DNA from: Pelecanus crispus
Lineage: Eukaryota > Chordata > Aves > Pelecaniformes > Pelecanidae
Assembly (NCBI RefSeq): GCF_030463565.1
Contig: NC_134675.1
Location: 12,421,862 to 12,485,861, forward strand
Direction of reading: 5' to 3'
Length of the DNA stretch: 64,000 nt
Shown: piece after piece, positions 33,060 to 44,860 of the stretch
Layout of the letters: the number at the start of each line of letters is the position of its first letter
How positions within the stretch are numbered: position 1 is the first letter of the stretch
Notes under the pieces: model-generated
The model's input: the letters and a program-made list of their open reading frames with translations, nothing else
The model's database searches: none
What the model was told of the DNA's origin: nothing
Made by a program: the position numbers and the translations under genes

Positions 33060-36000
33060 CTGTGTGAACACCCTTGTTTGTAACCCAGCCCCGTTCAGGG
33101 AGAGCTGCCCTTTGACCATATCATTCCTGTTACATTAAGAAACTGTTTCTTCAAAATAAGTCTGTTGGGTTTTAGATGGCAGGAAGGCAGGTAAACAGCT
33201 CAGGAGTATGTCAGGCTGCGTGATGTGTTGTCCCTCGCAGTGGAAGTGTTGTGGTCTGAAGCACGTGATGCTCAGGGCTGCATCTCATGGCCGTAACATG
33301 GGCTGAGTGAAGCCTGATGGCTGCTCTGTAAATCACAGCAGCCCCTCCAGGACACCGGCGCAGGGGGACGGGGTGCTTACTGAGACCCCCGCATACCCCC
33401 AGTGCTCTCAATGCTTAGCAGCCCCAAATATAGGGAAAGTGCTCACAAACTCAGGCTGCAGGGAAGAGGGACATACCGGTCCCTTGCACATGCGTGTTAG
33501 GTTGCGCATTTATTTTGCTCATTTAGGCAGAGCCAGGGATGACCTAGGGCTTGTTCTTTGTGAATTCGGAGACAGATGTAATACTTGGGCAAATTATTTA
33601 AATAACTGTTCCTCCAGCGAGGCTAAAAACAAATGAACCTCGATCCTGTCCTGCTTAGCAATACTTCCTCACCCAAAAGGGGGATGATCTTTAAAGGCAA
33701 CTTCTCCCTATATTTCTGTGGCAACACCAAGAGATGGGCCCTTCTTTTGGGCCTATGTGGGTGAGGAGATGCTTTCCCTGCCAGTACAGCTGAGCACAAA
33801 CCAGTGGGCTAGTAGAATCACAGGCATTAATTTATTTCTTTATTTTATTTTAAAATAATGGTAGGGTAATAAGAACAGTGGGGGACTTCAGTGTACAAAA
33901 TGGGATAATAGACCTGCCTGTGAACTGGAGTATCTGAAGTGCTCATCCCTGGCAGAGTGCCACCCCATAGCCGTGGTCAGAGCTGTGTATGTGAGTGCAG
34001 TGGTATAAGGCAGGAAGCCCCACTGTTTAGAGGGGAGCTGACTTGCACCAGCTCCGGATCTGGCCCACCTCCTTGTAGGGAGAGGTCAGCCTGATCGTGC
34101 CTTACTGATGTGTGACAAATCACAGTCTTTTACAGTGGGATTAGCACACGGCAGGGCCACTGCCAATTATTGCACAACAGGGGCAGAGCAAAAAAAAGTC
34201 CATTGCAGTTTCAAGCCACCAGCGAGCTCTGACATTTTTTTGTTTCAGTTCCCTTGAATAAAGCAGTGTAACTGTGGGAAGCACAGACCTCTGGGAAGCT
34301 GCTCTACCAGAGCAGCCACAAAAGCTGTTTCTTGCTGTGGCTCCACAGAGCGGGACCATGGGTCCCCAGGTGAGCACAGCTGCAGCAGGGGAGCAGAGAG
34401 CAGCAGCCCAAGGAGCACAAGCCTCTCAGAGCACTCTTCCAGTTTATTTCTGTTTAACATCATTTAAAGTTAGAGCAATTACACAGCTGAGAAGAGAGAA
34501 TCATCTTGAGATAACATGCTCAGAGCTTCGCTGGTGTCTGGGTGATGCGGTCTAACCAGGAACATGTTATTGAAAGCCAACACGTGACTGACTCTCAGTG
34601 TGAATAATACCAGTGGGCAGACTTGCTGAAAGGAAATCAAATGTTGCAGAAATGAAATCAAGAGTAGGAGAGAAAGGAAACTAGCTGTTTTTTCTCTGAA
34701 CTCAGTTATTTGTGCTGAATCAGCTTCAAGCTGTTTCTGCACATCCCTATAAGATCTTAAATAAATCTCTGGTACTGCTTCGTTATTGGAGTTCTGATCT
34801 TCCAAAGGCTGTCTGGTGTTGACAGTTCTTGTGTTAACTGAGAAGCTGTTAGTTTCTCTCTCTCCCTTTTCCGGTTTCTGCAGACTGCAGAGTCAGTGGT
34901 TCATGTTGATCCTCACAGGTCCAAGCACAGGAGCAGGAAACTCAGCTCTATTGTCAGGAGCACAAACCAAAGGTTATTTCGGGAAAGTGTGGCAGGGTGC
35001 GGTCACACTGAGTGTGGGTGATGATCACTGTGTGCTGGCCTCAGTGGGCTTGCTTTTTTTTTTTTTCCATTTCTTAAATCACTCTAACTCTCTTGTTTGC
35101 TCTTCTCTGGTACCTTTCCTCCAGGGATCTCTCTCACCATTACAAGTAAAGCTTCATAAATCCTCAAGCCTTAAGCATTAATCTCAAATTCACTTTTCAA
35201 GGAAACAGCTTTGTTCTGTGTTAGTGATTTTCTGGTGGCAACTGCAGCAAAACTTCAGCTTCCAGCAGCTGCTGCTGACACTTCCACTATGGTGAGGGAA
35301 GAGGTGAATGCAGATTTAAATAGTTAAGTGAAATACTCCAGCTAATTTGACTTTCAGTTGCTGGTGTGATCCAGCACCAGAAAGGAAAAGAACTGCCTGC
35401 CTGCTGCTTGGATGCAACCCCCACTTGCACAGGTCTTATCTGCTGTTTAAATGTTACCTAATGGCCCTACCACTAATTCTTAGACTCTCCCTCCTATGTT
35501 GTTCTCTCTTGCCTGCTTCCCTTGAAAGCTTAAACATATAATTTTCTTAGCAAAAGGTGAACTGCATGGCTTGTTCATATATCACAGTGCTCTGTCACTG
35601 GCAGAGGGGATGAACACCCATCTTTTCCTCTGCAAGCACCTGTGTACCAAGCAGGCTGCATTAATTATTTACAAAATGCTTCTGAAAGATGACTGGTGTG
35701 TGTCTGATCTGGTGCCCACCAAAGCCAAGGTGGGCAAAGCAGTTTTCCTACTGACAGCAATAGCATTTGATTGAGGATGGGGTTGGATACCAGAGCCACT
35801 CCTTGATATAGATGGAGTATAAGAGAGTTTCTCTCAACTGCGTGCTCTTTAATCAAGGAGTAACTGTAAAAAAACTTAGTTGACTGAATTTTCCTGGTCT
35901 TAGGTTGTTATACAGTCAATTCTAAATTAGCTGGGGCAGATTATCTGGTGAGCTGAATTTTCTGTGAAAGCAGAAAGCAAAGACACTGCAGGTGGCTCCT

Positions 36001-37349
36001 TGTAAGGCCATTCCCGATTCAGCCTGTTGGTAGTCACCGAAATGCTTTCTAAAGAGCTAAAAGGATGTAAGAGATGGCAAAATTAATTAGGTAGGTTGTT
36101 AAGTGGATTTTAGCACTCGTGAACATGACAATATCCTCATAAAGGCCAGTCTTTGCAACTGCTATCCAGAAGAAGTAGGTATTAGTAAAGTAAATATTGG
36201 CGTTGATCACTGTTTATCAGGCTGGTGGAGTATTTGCTGAAGAACTCTCCTCTGTGTGCGTAGGTGTCTTTGCAAACACCAAGAATACAGCTGCGCCATC
36301 ACTGCGGGATTTTTGCAGAAGTCCTTCCTTGGATGATGACTACAGTTATTTTCTGTCTTGCTATCTTTGTTTAGAATTTGAATGTGCTCCATTTCTGGAA
36401 TTCATCATTGCTTGCTGGTCTGCCAGATCTTTTTCAGGCTCTGGCTACCTCCTATTTCCCCTGTTCCCTATGCCTCCTCTGCACTTTGTCATAATTTTTG
36501 TATATAGTCAATACAGCAGATGTCAGATTGAAAAAAATGGGAAATCCCATGTGGGAGACACTTAGCGCTTTCCTGTAGTGCCTTGCAGCTGAGACAGCAA
36601 TCTGGTAACCCATGCAGGGCTCATTATCAGTCACTCGCTGTGAATCACTGAAGTCTAACAGGGACTTATGCCATGTCTTTGCTATAGCAAGGAAATACTG
36701 AGAATATGATTTGGGTTTAATTTCAAAATGTCTGTTTAGGGAAAAAAGGCACAAATATATGAGACTGTATTGTGGGTAGATCATCACAGCCCAGACCTCA
36801 GGAGCTGGCAGGAGTATGGGAGCAGGCTGTGCCCCTACCCCACACATGCACACATACACAAACACTGCCAAGATATACAAATTTTGGGGTGCTCTGGTGA
36901 GTACTGGCAGTCTCCAGCCACCAGAGCATCAATGGGAGAGGCTGGACCATTTCCATTTCAGGATCGGCATGCTGTACCATGGCAGCATGAAACCTGCTAT
37001 ATGCCTTACCTCTCCATACTAACAGTCCCTATGCAGGTTGTGCTGGTTGAAAAGTGGGGCACACTGAAATCGTGTCTTGGTGAAAGCTGGCAGAGTGGCC
37101 AAAGACTGTGAAGGCAGAGGGGCCACTTGGCTCATCACTAGACTGACAACAGAGTTGGTATAAGACTGACAGCATCCCATGTTGTGAGGTAGTTTCACTT
37201 TAAAGCTTTGCCTCTGATTGCTCTGAAATGAGTTAATTTCCTTTTTGGTTTTATTTTTCATACACAGAAACATAAACAGAGGGAGGAGGGTGTGACTTTT
37301 GCTGCTTGTTCTAAATGGGAGAGAAAACCAAAAGCCTCCCTGGAGACAG
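33060..37349. other. No recognisable gene (unique sequence)
   Basis: No exon, RNA gene or mobile element was recognised in about 4.3 kb. The frames of 100-142 codons near 34479-34805 and 36452-36880 carry no known motif and have competing frames on the other strand. Introns or regulatory DNA upstream of the host gene at 43613 would be invisible here. Confidence 0.45.
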
Positions 37350-37922
37350 TGTTGTGGTTTAACCCCAGCCAGCAACCAAGCACCACGCAGCTGCTCGCTC
37401 ACTCCCCCTACCCCGATGGGATGGGGGAGAGAATCGGAGGAGTAAGAGTGAGAAACACTCCTGGGTTGAGATAAGAACAGTTTAATAATTGAAATAAAGT
37501 AAAATAGGAATGCTAATAGCAACAGTATAATAATGATAATAATAATAATGATACACGAAGCAAGTGATGCACTATGCAATTGCTCACCACCCACCGACCG
37601 ATACCCAGACAGTTCCCGAGCAGCGATTGCTGCTCCCCGGCCAACCCCCCCCCCCCAGTTTATATACTGAGTATGACGTCATATGGTATGGAATAGCCCT
37701 TTGGTCAGTTTGGATCAACTATTCTGACTGTGCCCCCTCCCAGTTTCTTGTGCACCTGGCAGAGCATGGGAAGCTGAAAAGTCCTTGACTAGCATAAGCA
37801 GTACTCAGCAACAACTAAAACACCAGTGTGTTATCAACATTCTTCTCCTACTAAATCCAAAGCACAGCACTATGCCTGCTGCTAGGAAGAAAATTAACTC
37901 TATCCCAGCCGAAACCAGGACA
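37350..37922 (-). repeat. Family A 3' LTR (A4)
   Basis: A full-length LTR (573 bases) in minus orientation with the TGACGTCA and TATATAAA blocks kept (37683-37663 region). The U5 terminus has changed to CCACAACA. Confidence 0.9.
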
Positions 37923-38416
37923 GTATCCACCCCTTATTCTATACCATCTACATCATGCACAGGCCCTCCCCTTTCCAATGTGTTCTAATTAATCACCACC
38001 ACTTTCCCTGTCTTGATACATACACACAGATATCATTCCCTTCGTCTATGGGCCATCCCTCTAAAATGTCCATTGAGTTCATTTAGTCCATGACTTTGGG
38101 TTCCATCTGTCATCACAGTCTTTCAGAGCAGGAGAGGTGGTGTGCAGTGTTGGACTGTTGCATGCTGAAGCCAGTTCTCATACCAACATGGTTTCATCAA
38201 AGGTCATTTTCATTAAGCTGGGCAATTCCTACTGTAATACGATTGATGTGGCATATAGCAATCATAATATACAGTATTATATACTTAATATTAACCTACT
38301 ATATTATTATATTAACATTATACTATATTATTATATTAACATGCAGTTAAGAGATAACATACAGTCAAGAGATAACACACAGTATTATATAGCAATTAAC
38401 ATCATACAGTTCAGTT

Positions 38417-40556
38417 CATTGGCTATTTTCACCCAAAATCAAATTCCCTTGAGGTACACATTGGACTTCCCCATCCGTCCGCATTACCCACCAAGTGCAC
38501 CCAGGTCCTTGAGCAAAAGCAATTCCACAAATGGGTTTGCCTTTGCCCGAGGCAGGAGTAACCCAGAGACTGTCTTCCCCAGCATATTTTTTATGTGCAC
38601 TACAGGGACTTTATCTCCTTCTACAGTACGTAAAAGTTTTGATTGGGCAGGGCCAGCTCGATTGGCAGATCCCCTGGTGTTGACTAACCAGGTGGCTTTT
38701 GCTAAATGTGTATCCCAATGTTTGAATGTCCCAACACCCATTGCCCTCAGGGTAGTCTTTAACAGTCCATTGTATCGTTCAATTTTCCCGGAGGCTGGTG
38801 CATGGTAAGGGATGTGATATACCCACTCAATGCCATGCTCTTTGGCCCAGGTGTCTATGAGGTTGTTTCAGAAATGAGTCCCATTGTCTGACTCAATTCT
38901 TTCTGGGGTGCCATGTCGCCACAGGACTTGTTTTTTTTCAAGGCCCAGGATGGTGTTCCGTGCAGTGGCATGGGGCACGGGATATGTTTCCAGCCATCCG
39001 GTGGTTGCTTCCACCATGGTGAGCACATGGCACTTGCCTTGGCGGGTTTGTGGGAGTGTGATGCAATCAATCTGCCAGGCCTCCCCATATTCATATTTCA
39101 GCCATCACCCACCATAGCAGAGGGTCTTGAACCGCTTCGCTTGCTTGATTGCAATGCATATTTCACATTCATGGATAACCTGTGCAATACTGTCCATAGT
39201 TAAGTCCACCCCTCAGTCACGAGCCCATCTATATGTTGCATCTCTTCCTTGATGGCCTGAGGTGTCATGGGCCCACCAAGCTATAAATAATTCACCCTTA
39301 TGTTGCCAGTCCAAATCCACCTGAGCCACTTCAATCTTAGCAGCCTGATCCACCTGCTGGTTGGTTTGATGTTCTTCAGTGGCCCGACTCTTGGGTACGT
39401 GAGCATCTACGTGACGTACTTTTACAACCAGGTTCTCTACCCGGGCAGCAATATCTTGCCATAATGCGGCAGCCCAGATGGGTTTGCCTCTGTGCTGCCA
39501 GTTGCTTTGCTTCCATTGCTGCAGCCACCCCCACAGGGCATTTGCCACCATCCATGAGTCAGTATAGAGATAAAGGACTGGCCACTTTTCTCGTTCAGCA
39601 ATATCTAAAGCCAGCTGGATGGCTTTCACCTCTGCAAACTGACTCGACTCCCCTTCTCCTTCAGCAGTTTCTGCGACTTGTCGTATAGGACTCCATACAG
39701 CAGCTTTCCACCTCCGATGCTTTCCCACAAGACGACAGGACCCATCAGTGAACAGGGCATATTGCTTCTCATTTTCTGGCAATTTATTATACAGTGGGGC
39801 CTCCTCAGCATGCGTCACCCCTTCCTATGGCGATATTCTGAAATCTTTGCCTTCTGGCCAGTCCATGATCACTTCCAAGATTCCTGGGCGACTGGGGTTT
39901 GCTATTTGAGCCCGTTGTGTGATTAGTGCAACCCACTTACTCCACATAGCATCGGTTGCATGATGTGGAGAGGGGACCCTCCCTTTGAACATCCAGCCCA
40001 GCACCAGCAGTTGGGGGGCCAGCAGGAGCTGTGCTTCAGTACCAACCACTTCCGAAGCAGCTCGAACCCCTTCATATGCTGCCAATATCTCTTTCTCAGT
40101 TGGAGTATAGCGGGCTTCGGATCCTCTGTATCCCCGACTCCAAAACCCTAGGGGCCGACCTCGAGTCTCCCCTGGTGCTTTCTGCCAGAGGCTCCAGGTA
40201 GGGCCATTCTTCCCGGCTGCGGTGTAGGGCACATTTTTAATATCCTGCCCTGCCCAGACTGGCCCAAGGGCTACTGCATGAACTATCTCCCGTTGAATTT
40301 GTTCAAAGGCTTGTTGTTGCTCAGGGCCCCATTTGAAATCATTCTTCTTCCGGGTCACTTGATAGAGAGGGCTTACGATCTGGCTGTAATTTGGAATATG
40401 CATTCTCCAAAAACCCACAACGCCTAAGAAAGCTTGTGTTTCCTTTTTGCTAGTTGGTGGGGACATGGCTGTTATTTTGTTGATCACATCCATTGGGATC
40501 TGACGACGTCCATCTTGCCATTTTATTCCTAAAAATTTGACGTCCTGTGCAGGTCT
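38417..40556 (-). pseudogene. Family A pol fragment (A4): RT thumb, RNase H, integrase
   Basis: The minus-strand pol begins in the RT after the catalytic YIDD (which is deleted) at a FLGIKWQDGRRQIP block. It passes through the connection (PLGFWSRGYRGSEARYTPTEKE) and RNase H (FTDGSC, EVKAIQLAL, YTDSWM, HVDAHVPK) into integrase (HDTSGH zinc motif; the Cys pair is partly lost, CEICIAIK-like). TAG at 39825-39827 separates the RT part from RNase H at the same place as in A3 and A7, and further frame breaks occur near 39213 and 38860. Not functional. Confidence 0.85.
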
Positions 40557-40674
40557 CAGCAACAACTAAAAACATCAGCGTGTTATCAACATTCTTCTCC
40601 TACTAAATCCAAAACACAGCACTATGCCAGCTACTAGGAAGAAAATTAACTCTATCCCAGTCAAAACCAGGACA
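40556..40674 (-). repeat. Family A 5' LTR stub (A4)
   Basis: Only LTR bases 1 to about 119 remain, starting TGTCCTGG at 40674. The joint to pol is at a GAG/GA microhomology. Confidence 0.85.
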
Positions 40675-40742
40675 CACAGCTGAAAAACAACCCTGAACAC
40701 ATCAAGTCAAGCAAATAAGCCTATATTCTTGTGGTGGTACAT

Positions 40743-40757
40743 TCCCCCCCCCCCCCC
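40743..40757 (+). repeat. Poly-C run
   Basis: An uninterrupted C homopolymer of about 14 bases followed by a T-rich stretch. It is likely length-variable and prone to sequencing error. Confidence 0.7.
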
Positions 40758-40830
40758 TCTGTTTTTCTGTTGTTTTTTCTTTCCTCTTCGGCCACTTTAC
40801 TATCTCAGGAATTCCAGGCCGCAGCTTTTG

Positions 40831-41916
40831 TGTAGCGAGTTGGTCAGTTAAGCGCCCCTTAATTGTACCAGAAACTCCTACATCGATGGAGCAGAGAGCG
40901 GCCCTGTCCTTATCAAGATCTTCATATTATGGCTAACGAGGGGAACGAGAACAAACAGCTACCCCAGACAGCCTTGAAACAGGGTGGTATCATCGCTGCT
41001 GGAATTCCAACAACAAGCCGACCCAAATTGTGGCTCGGATGGAAATTTACTGGTGATTCAAGTCAGTCATCTCACAATCCTATAAACGGCAGTCCTAAGT
41101 GAGGCCCTTTGAGCTCTCCTGGACCGCCACGGGCTGCACCAGCATCTCCCTCTGATCGAAACGCCTCTCAGAGTCCGCGAAACTAGCAGACTCCGAAAGT
41201 CTGCTGCTGCCAGAACTCCATTGCCGGAGATCGACAATGGAGCCTGGGCTGCTGATATTCTTCACTTCTCACAACTCTACTCCCGCCCGTTGAGAAATGC
41301 CAAGGCATTAGATGTGAGTATTTCACTAAAGTCGAGGGGAATTTTTAACAGGTATACTATTTCCATATATGCATTTATACTTGTGAGTGTGCATGCATGA
41401 AGCAATTTAAGTAGTTTGTAGATGTATGATTTAATTTTAAAAGGAGTTTTATATTGCTGTATTATCCTTATAGCATTACTCTCCTAAACCGTTGACCAAG
41501 TCTGAGACTAAGAGTGGGCCCGGCTGCACCTAGGCTCCTCTCTGAGAAGTTTAGAAAGCAAGGGGGTCTATTCTGAACCTCGTGACTCAATGGGAGGGTC
41601 CTCCTTATCCCCTATATACGCAATCCCTTTATGAATCATTCCAACTCAGTGTAATTTAATTTTCCTTTATGCGCTTCCATGTAGTAATAGAGTGAACCTT
41701 GCCATCTTTGAATCTGTAACTAAGTCACTGTTTTGATCAATTTTGTCTAATCACTTTATTAATCATTGATGATTGAGTGCTATTAAAAGTATTATAATCA
41801 AATTCTGTGATTTGCTACAAGTAAATTCTAACTGTTACTAAATCAAACTGTGTAAAGTCACTCATTCATAGTAAATTGACATAATCAGCAGGATTCACAA
41901 ACCTGCATTCGTGACA
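40831..41916 (+). mobile_element. Probable LTR or ERV remnant related to family B
   Basis: Positions 41483-41618 match the family B LTR (25684-25812): TTGACCAAGTCTGAGACTAAG, GGGGGTCTATTCTGAACC and TTATCCCCT blocks. At 41876 TTGACATAATCAGCAGG resembles the family B LTR end plus primer-site region, and GTGACA closes the stretch at 41916. A candidate start TGTAGCGAG is at 40831. No target duplication was found and the borders are uncertain. Confidence 0.5.
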
Positions 41917-41918
41917 AT

Positions 41919-42968
41919 GCCATATAGGTTTTATACCAAAGGATGAGGGATGAAGGCAATACCATCTCAGAAAACTCCTCTGTGGTCAGCTTAAAGTGCT
42001 CTGACACCAGGCGCCAGGTCACAACCCAGCAGAGTACACTGTGGGATGCTACCAGAGCCAGCACCCACTGCAGCCCAGCTGCTGTCTTGGGAATGGCCAT
42101 GCAAAAGCCTCATCCAGCTGTAGCCTTTGTTTGGACATCTCACCCTGAGAAATGCCCTATCTGCAAGCTGCCTCTCCCACATGCCAGCCCCATGGCACCA
42201 CTGTGCCTGCTTCCTTCTGCCAGGGGCTGAGGTTTCCTATGCAGGGAGAGAAATCCCAGCCCTGTTTCAGGTGTGGCATTGCTTCCAGCACATATGCAGA
42301 GGAAAGGTTTTCCGAGCTGAGCTGGTGAAAGTTTCCTCTTCTAATAAACTTCAGAGTCATCAGCATTTCTAGACACTTGACTTCAGAGGCTCTGATCCCA
42401 CAGAAAGGAGCTTCTTGACAGCCCCTTGTGGGTCTGTATTATACCGCAGTGTCTTTTCCTGCTTGAAGCTGTGTTTTGATAGGAGAGGTAGGCATTTACT
42501 GGCTTTCAGCCACAAATCAGTTCTTTGTTGTGTGTGGCCCATCTGTGCTCTCTTTATGTCAAACTGTTTTCATTTCCCCCTAAAAACAAAAGTCCATCCT
42601 ATGTGCCACCACACCAAATATCAACTTTCCGAGAGACAGGAGGCAGATGAGTAACTCATATATCACTGGCAGCTCTCCTAACACTGTGCAACAATCATAA
42701 AGTCATGAGGGTGACTTTATAATTCCAGCTCTTGTTTCTTGTAAAAAGCATCATCTAAAACTACAGCAAGCTCAGGTAAGCACACCCCGGTGCATGTCAG
42801 CCAGCAACACGTCATGTGGGCACTGCACTGCCACGGGGAGGATCCAGCAGCAGGAGGGAGGCCCTAAGTTGCAAATGGCACATGATATGGGTCAGCTCAT
42901 TTCTCTATGACTTGTTTGAGGCCAAGGTCACCATCACAGTGCTGTATCAGGAGTATCTCCTGGCTAAG
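41919..42968. other. No recognisable gene (upstream of PMAIP1)
   Basis: Unique sequence without recognised exons. It lies 0.6-1.7 kb upstream of the host gene, so distal regulatory DNA is possible, but no specific site is claimed. Confidence 0.4.
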
Positions 42969-43365
42969 AGCAAGCAGACCCATCCATCCATATCTTCTTG
43001 CCCACCACAAGCACAACCCATCCCTTGCTTCTGCTTGTCCAAGCACACCCCATCCCTCCACCTCTTCCTCAGCGCAAGCACAACCCCGTCCATCTCTCCC
43101 GAACCACCACCACAAGCACAGCCCACCCTCCCATCTCTCCTTGCCCAGCACAAGCACACCCCACCCCTCCACCTCTTCTTGCCCAGAAGATGCAAACCCC
43201 ATCCCTCCACCCCTCCTGGCCCACCACAAGCCCATCCCATGCCTCCATCTCCTCTTCCCTAAGCACACCCGAGCCCTACACCTCTTCTCCTCCAAGCACA
43301 CCCCATCCCTCCACCTCCTCTTGTTCAAGCACACACCATCCCGCCATTCCTTTTTGTCTCGCAGC
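42969..43365 (+). repeat. CT-rich minisatellite, about 11 units of 31-40 bases
   Basis: Imperfect tandem units start with AAGCACAACCC or AAGCACACCCC and continue CATCCCTCCACCTCTTCTTG. Starts are at about 42969, 43008, 43042, 43076, 43113, 43151, 43190, 43228, 43260, 43295 and 43326. The plus strand is strongly pyrimidine-rich. The long frames through this region (up to 298 codons) are translations of the repeat. It ends about 250 bases before the PMAIP1 start codon. Confidence 0.85.
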
Positions 43366-43612
43366 GGAGGCGCTGTCCCCGGGGCCCGGCACCCGCCCCC
43401 GCCCCGGCCCCGCGCCGCCCGGGGCGCTCTCTGGCACGCCGCCGCCTGCCCGGCGAGGGGGTGGGATTCCCGCGCGGTTTCCCCACGTCACGGCGCGGGG
43501 AAAGCCCCGCCGCCCCGCCGCCCCGCCGCCCCGCCGCTCTTAGGGCCGCGCTCCGCTCCGCCCGCCCGCACTCTCTTGCCGCGGCCGAGTCGTGCCGTAC
43601 CCAGCCGCCGCG
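43366..43612 (+). promoter_or_regulatory. PMAIP1: PMAIP1 CpG-rich promoter and 5' UTR
   Basis: A very GC- and CpG-rich stretch directly before the coding start, with a GGGATTCCC site at 43463-43471 (NF-kappaB-like), a CACGTCAC at 43484-43491 (half of a CRE/ATF site) and GC boxes (CCGCCCGCCC near 43560). No TATA box is seen. The human NOXA gene is known to be driven by p53 and by CREB/ATF4-type factors. The ATF-like site fits, but I did not find a convincing p53 element. CpG density continues into the intron to about 43800. Confidence 0.6.
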
Positions 43613-44032
43613 ATGATGACCGGCAGGACCCTGCGCAAGGCCGCGCCGCCCGCCGCTCCCGCAGGTACTGGAGGGTGAAGGGAGCGGGGTGGTGGTGGGG
43701 CGCTTCTCCGCCCGGGCCGCTGCCCGCCGGCTCCAGCACCCGGAGCGGGGGCTGGGCTCGCCGCGCCGCGGGCGGCAGGATGCGGCTGCGGCCGCCCGTG
43801 TGAACGCGGAGGGGGGGGTTAATATTGATAAAAAAGAGGCCTTATTTACAATATTGCCAAGATCTCATTAGAATTAAAACCAAATATGGGTGGCTGACGG
43901 CCGTGCGTGTGCTCTGCAGAACGGGAGGTGGTGGCGGAGTGCGCCCTGCAGCTGCGCAGGATAGGCGACAAGTGGGACCTGCGGCAGAAAATCTTGAACC
44001 TCCTCACAAAGCTATTCTGCCCGGAAACGTGA
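43613..44032 (+). CDS. PMAIP1: PMAIP1 (NOXA), BH3-only apoptosis protein, two coding exons
   Basis: Coding exons are 43613-43664 and 43920-44032. The donor is CAG/GTACTG, the acceptor TGCTCTGCAG, and the 254-base intron is in phase 1. The joined frame is 54 residues, the same length as human NOXA. The start is MMTGRTLRKAAPP (the first of two adjacent ATG codons was chosen; either is possible). Exon 2 has the BH3 motif: ECALQLRRIGDKWD, with the invariant Leu and Gly-Asp pair that binds the groove of MCL1 and other BCL2 proteins. After that comes the mitochondrial-targeting tail KILNLLTKLFCPET, matching the human LLNLISKLFCSGT-type end. The protein is a p53- and stress-induced sensitizer acting at the outer mitochondrial membrane. 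It is the only host gene recognised here, and its exons are too short to stand out as long open frames. Confidence 0.9.
43665..43919 (+). other. PMAIP1: PMAIP1 intron
   Basis: It opens GTACTG and closes with a pyrimidine-poor CGTGCGTGTGCTCTGCAG. The first half is CpG-rich and continues the promoter island; the second half is AT-rich. Confidence 0.8.
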
Positions 44033-44860
44033 GCTCCCCTCGGACACGGTGCACTGAAAAGCAGGGAAGACCTTGGCTTTGTTGATTTGGAACAAGAGAC
44101 TTCACTGACATTGGGAGATGAAGAAAGCTCTTTGCGTTGTATTTTGCTGCCTGTAGCCACTGAAGGATGGCTGTCACGATATGATTTCTTTGAAGAATGT
44201 TACAGCAATATTTGCATATGAATGCCAGGTGGAAAAAAAGATAACGATGGGGAGACTTGGGGCAAGACGGAACTTGCCCTTCAGTCTGGTCTGAGACGAC
44301 TTCCAGGAGCCTGGTTTCCCCAGTCACCCTCTGGTCCTCTGTCCCACAGCTACATTTCACCAAAGAGCTCAGATCACCTTCAGGAAGAAACCAAAAAAAA
44401 GTCAGTGTCTTGGAACATGGGACTGTATATCACAAGGCAAAAGCCAGTTGCTTGGTTTCTGACTGCTCTTGTTTTCTAAAGCATGGATTCTGCTGGACAG
44501 GAATCTAGTGTTGGGATTATTTCATTTGTTAATTAAACCACTATCTTTATTGAAAAGTTATTTGTTACAGGATGTTGCTTTGTGGATAAAAAATTACAAG
44601 TCTATGAATTAACATGATGTTGCATAGTTCTAGTCTATATTTTATATATATGTATATATTTGCATATATAATATATATAAAAATATAAATATGTGCACCC
44701 CATGTGTATGAAATGAGTATTTCACAGAACTATTAATTGAATGCTACTTGTTTAGGTTCAAAAAGTAGTATGAAAAAAATGTTCAAAACATGACAAAAAT
44801 ACATTATATTAACTAAAAGAAAGCATAATGTTTTCTGATAATAAAGGAAATACTTCATGC
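44033..44860 (+). other. PMAIP1: Probable PMAIP1 3' UTR
   Basis: AT-rich sequence downstream of the stop with ATTTG and TATTTT elements, a TA microsatellite at about 44636-44690, and a candidate AATAAA at 44840-44845. The true cleavage site cannot be fixed without transcript data. An earlier site is also possible. Confidence 0.45.
44840..44845 (+). terminator. Candidate polyadenylation signal AATAAA
   Basis: AATAAA lies about 810 bases after the PMAIP1 stop. It is the first canonical hexamer that I noticed on the plus strand after the coding region. Confidence 0.35.

Larger units (their letters stand above)
37350..40674 (-). mobile_element. ERV family A remnant with pol and 3' LTR (A4, minus)
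   Basis: On the minus strand: the first about 119 bases of an LTR (40674 to 40556), a direct jump into RT (KFLGIKWQDG), pol to 38417, the post-pol region, and a full 3' LTR (37922 to 37350). Gag, protease and the N-terminal RT are deleted together with most of the 5' LTR. Flanks are GACAG (37345-37349) and CACAG (40675-40679), four of five identical, which fits one insertion with a decayed target duplication. Confidence 0.85.

Noticed and set aside
42907-43803. A 298-codon frame and several overlapping long frames upstream of PMAIP1
   Set aside because: They are translations of the CT-rich minisatellite and CpG island. They overlap on both strands, and the real gene uses other short exons.
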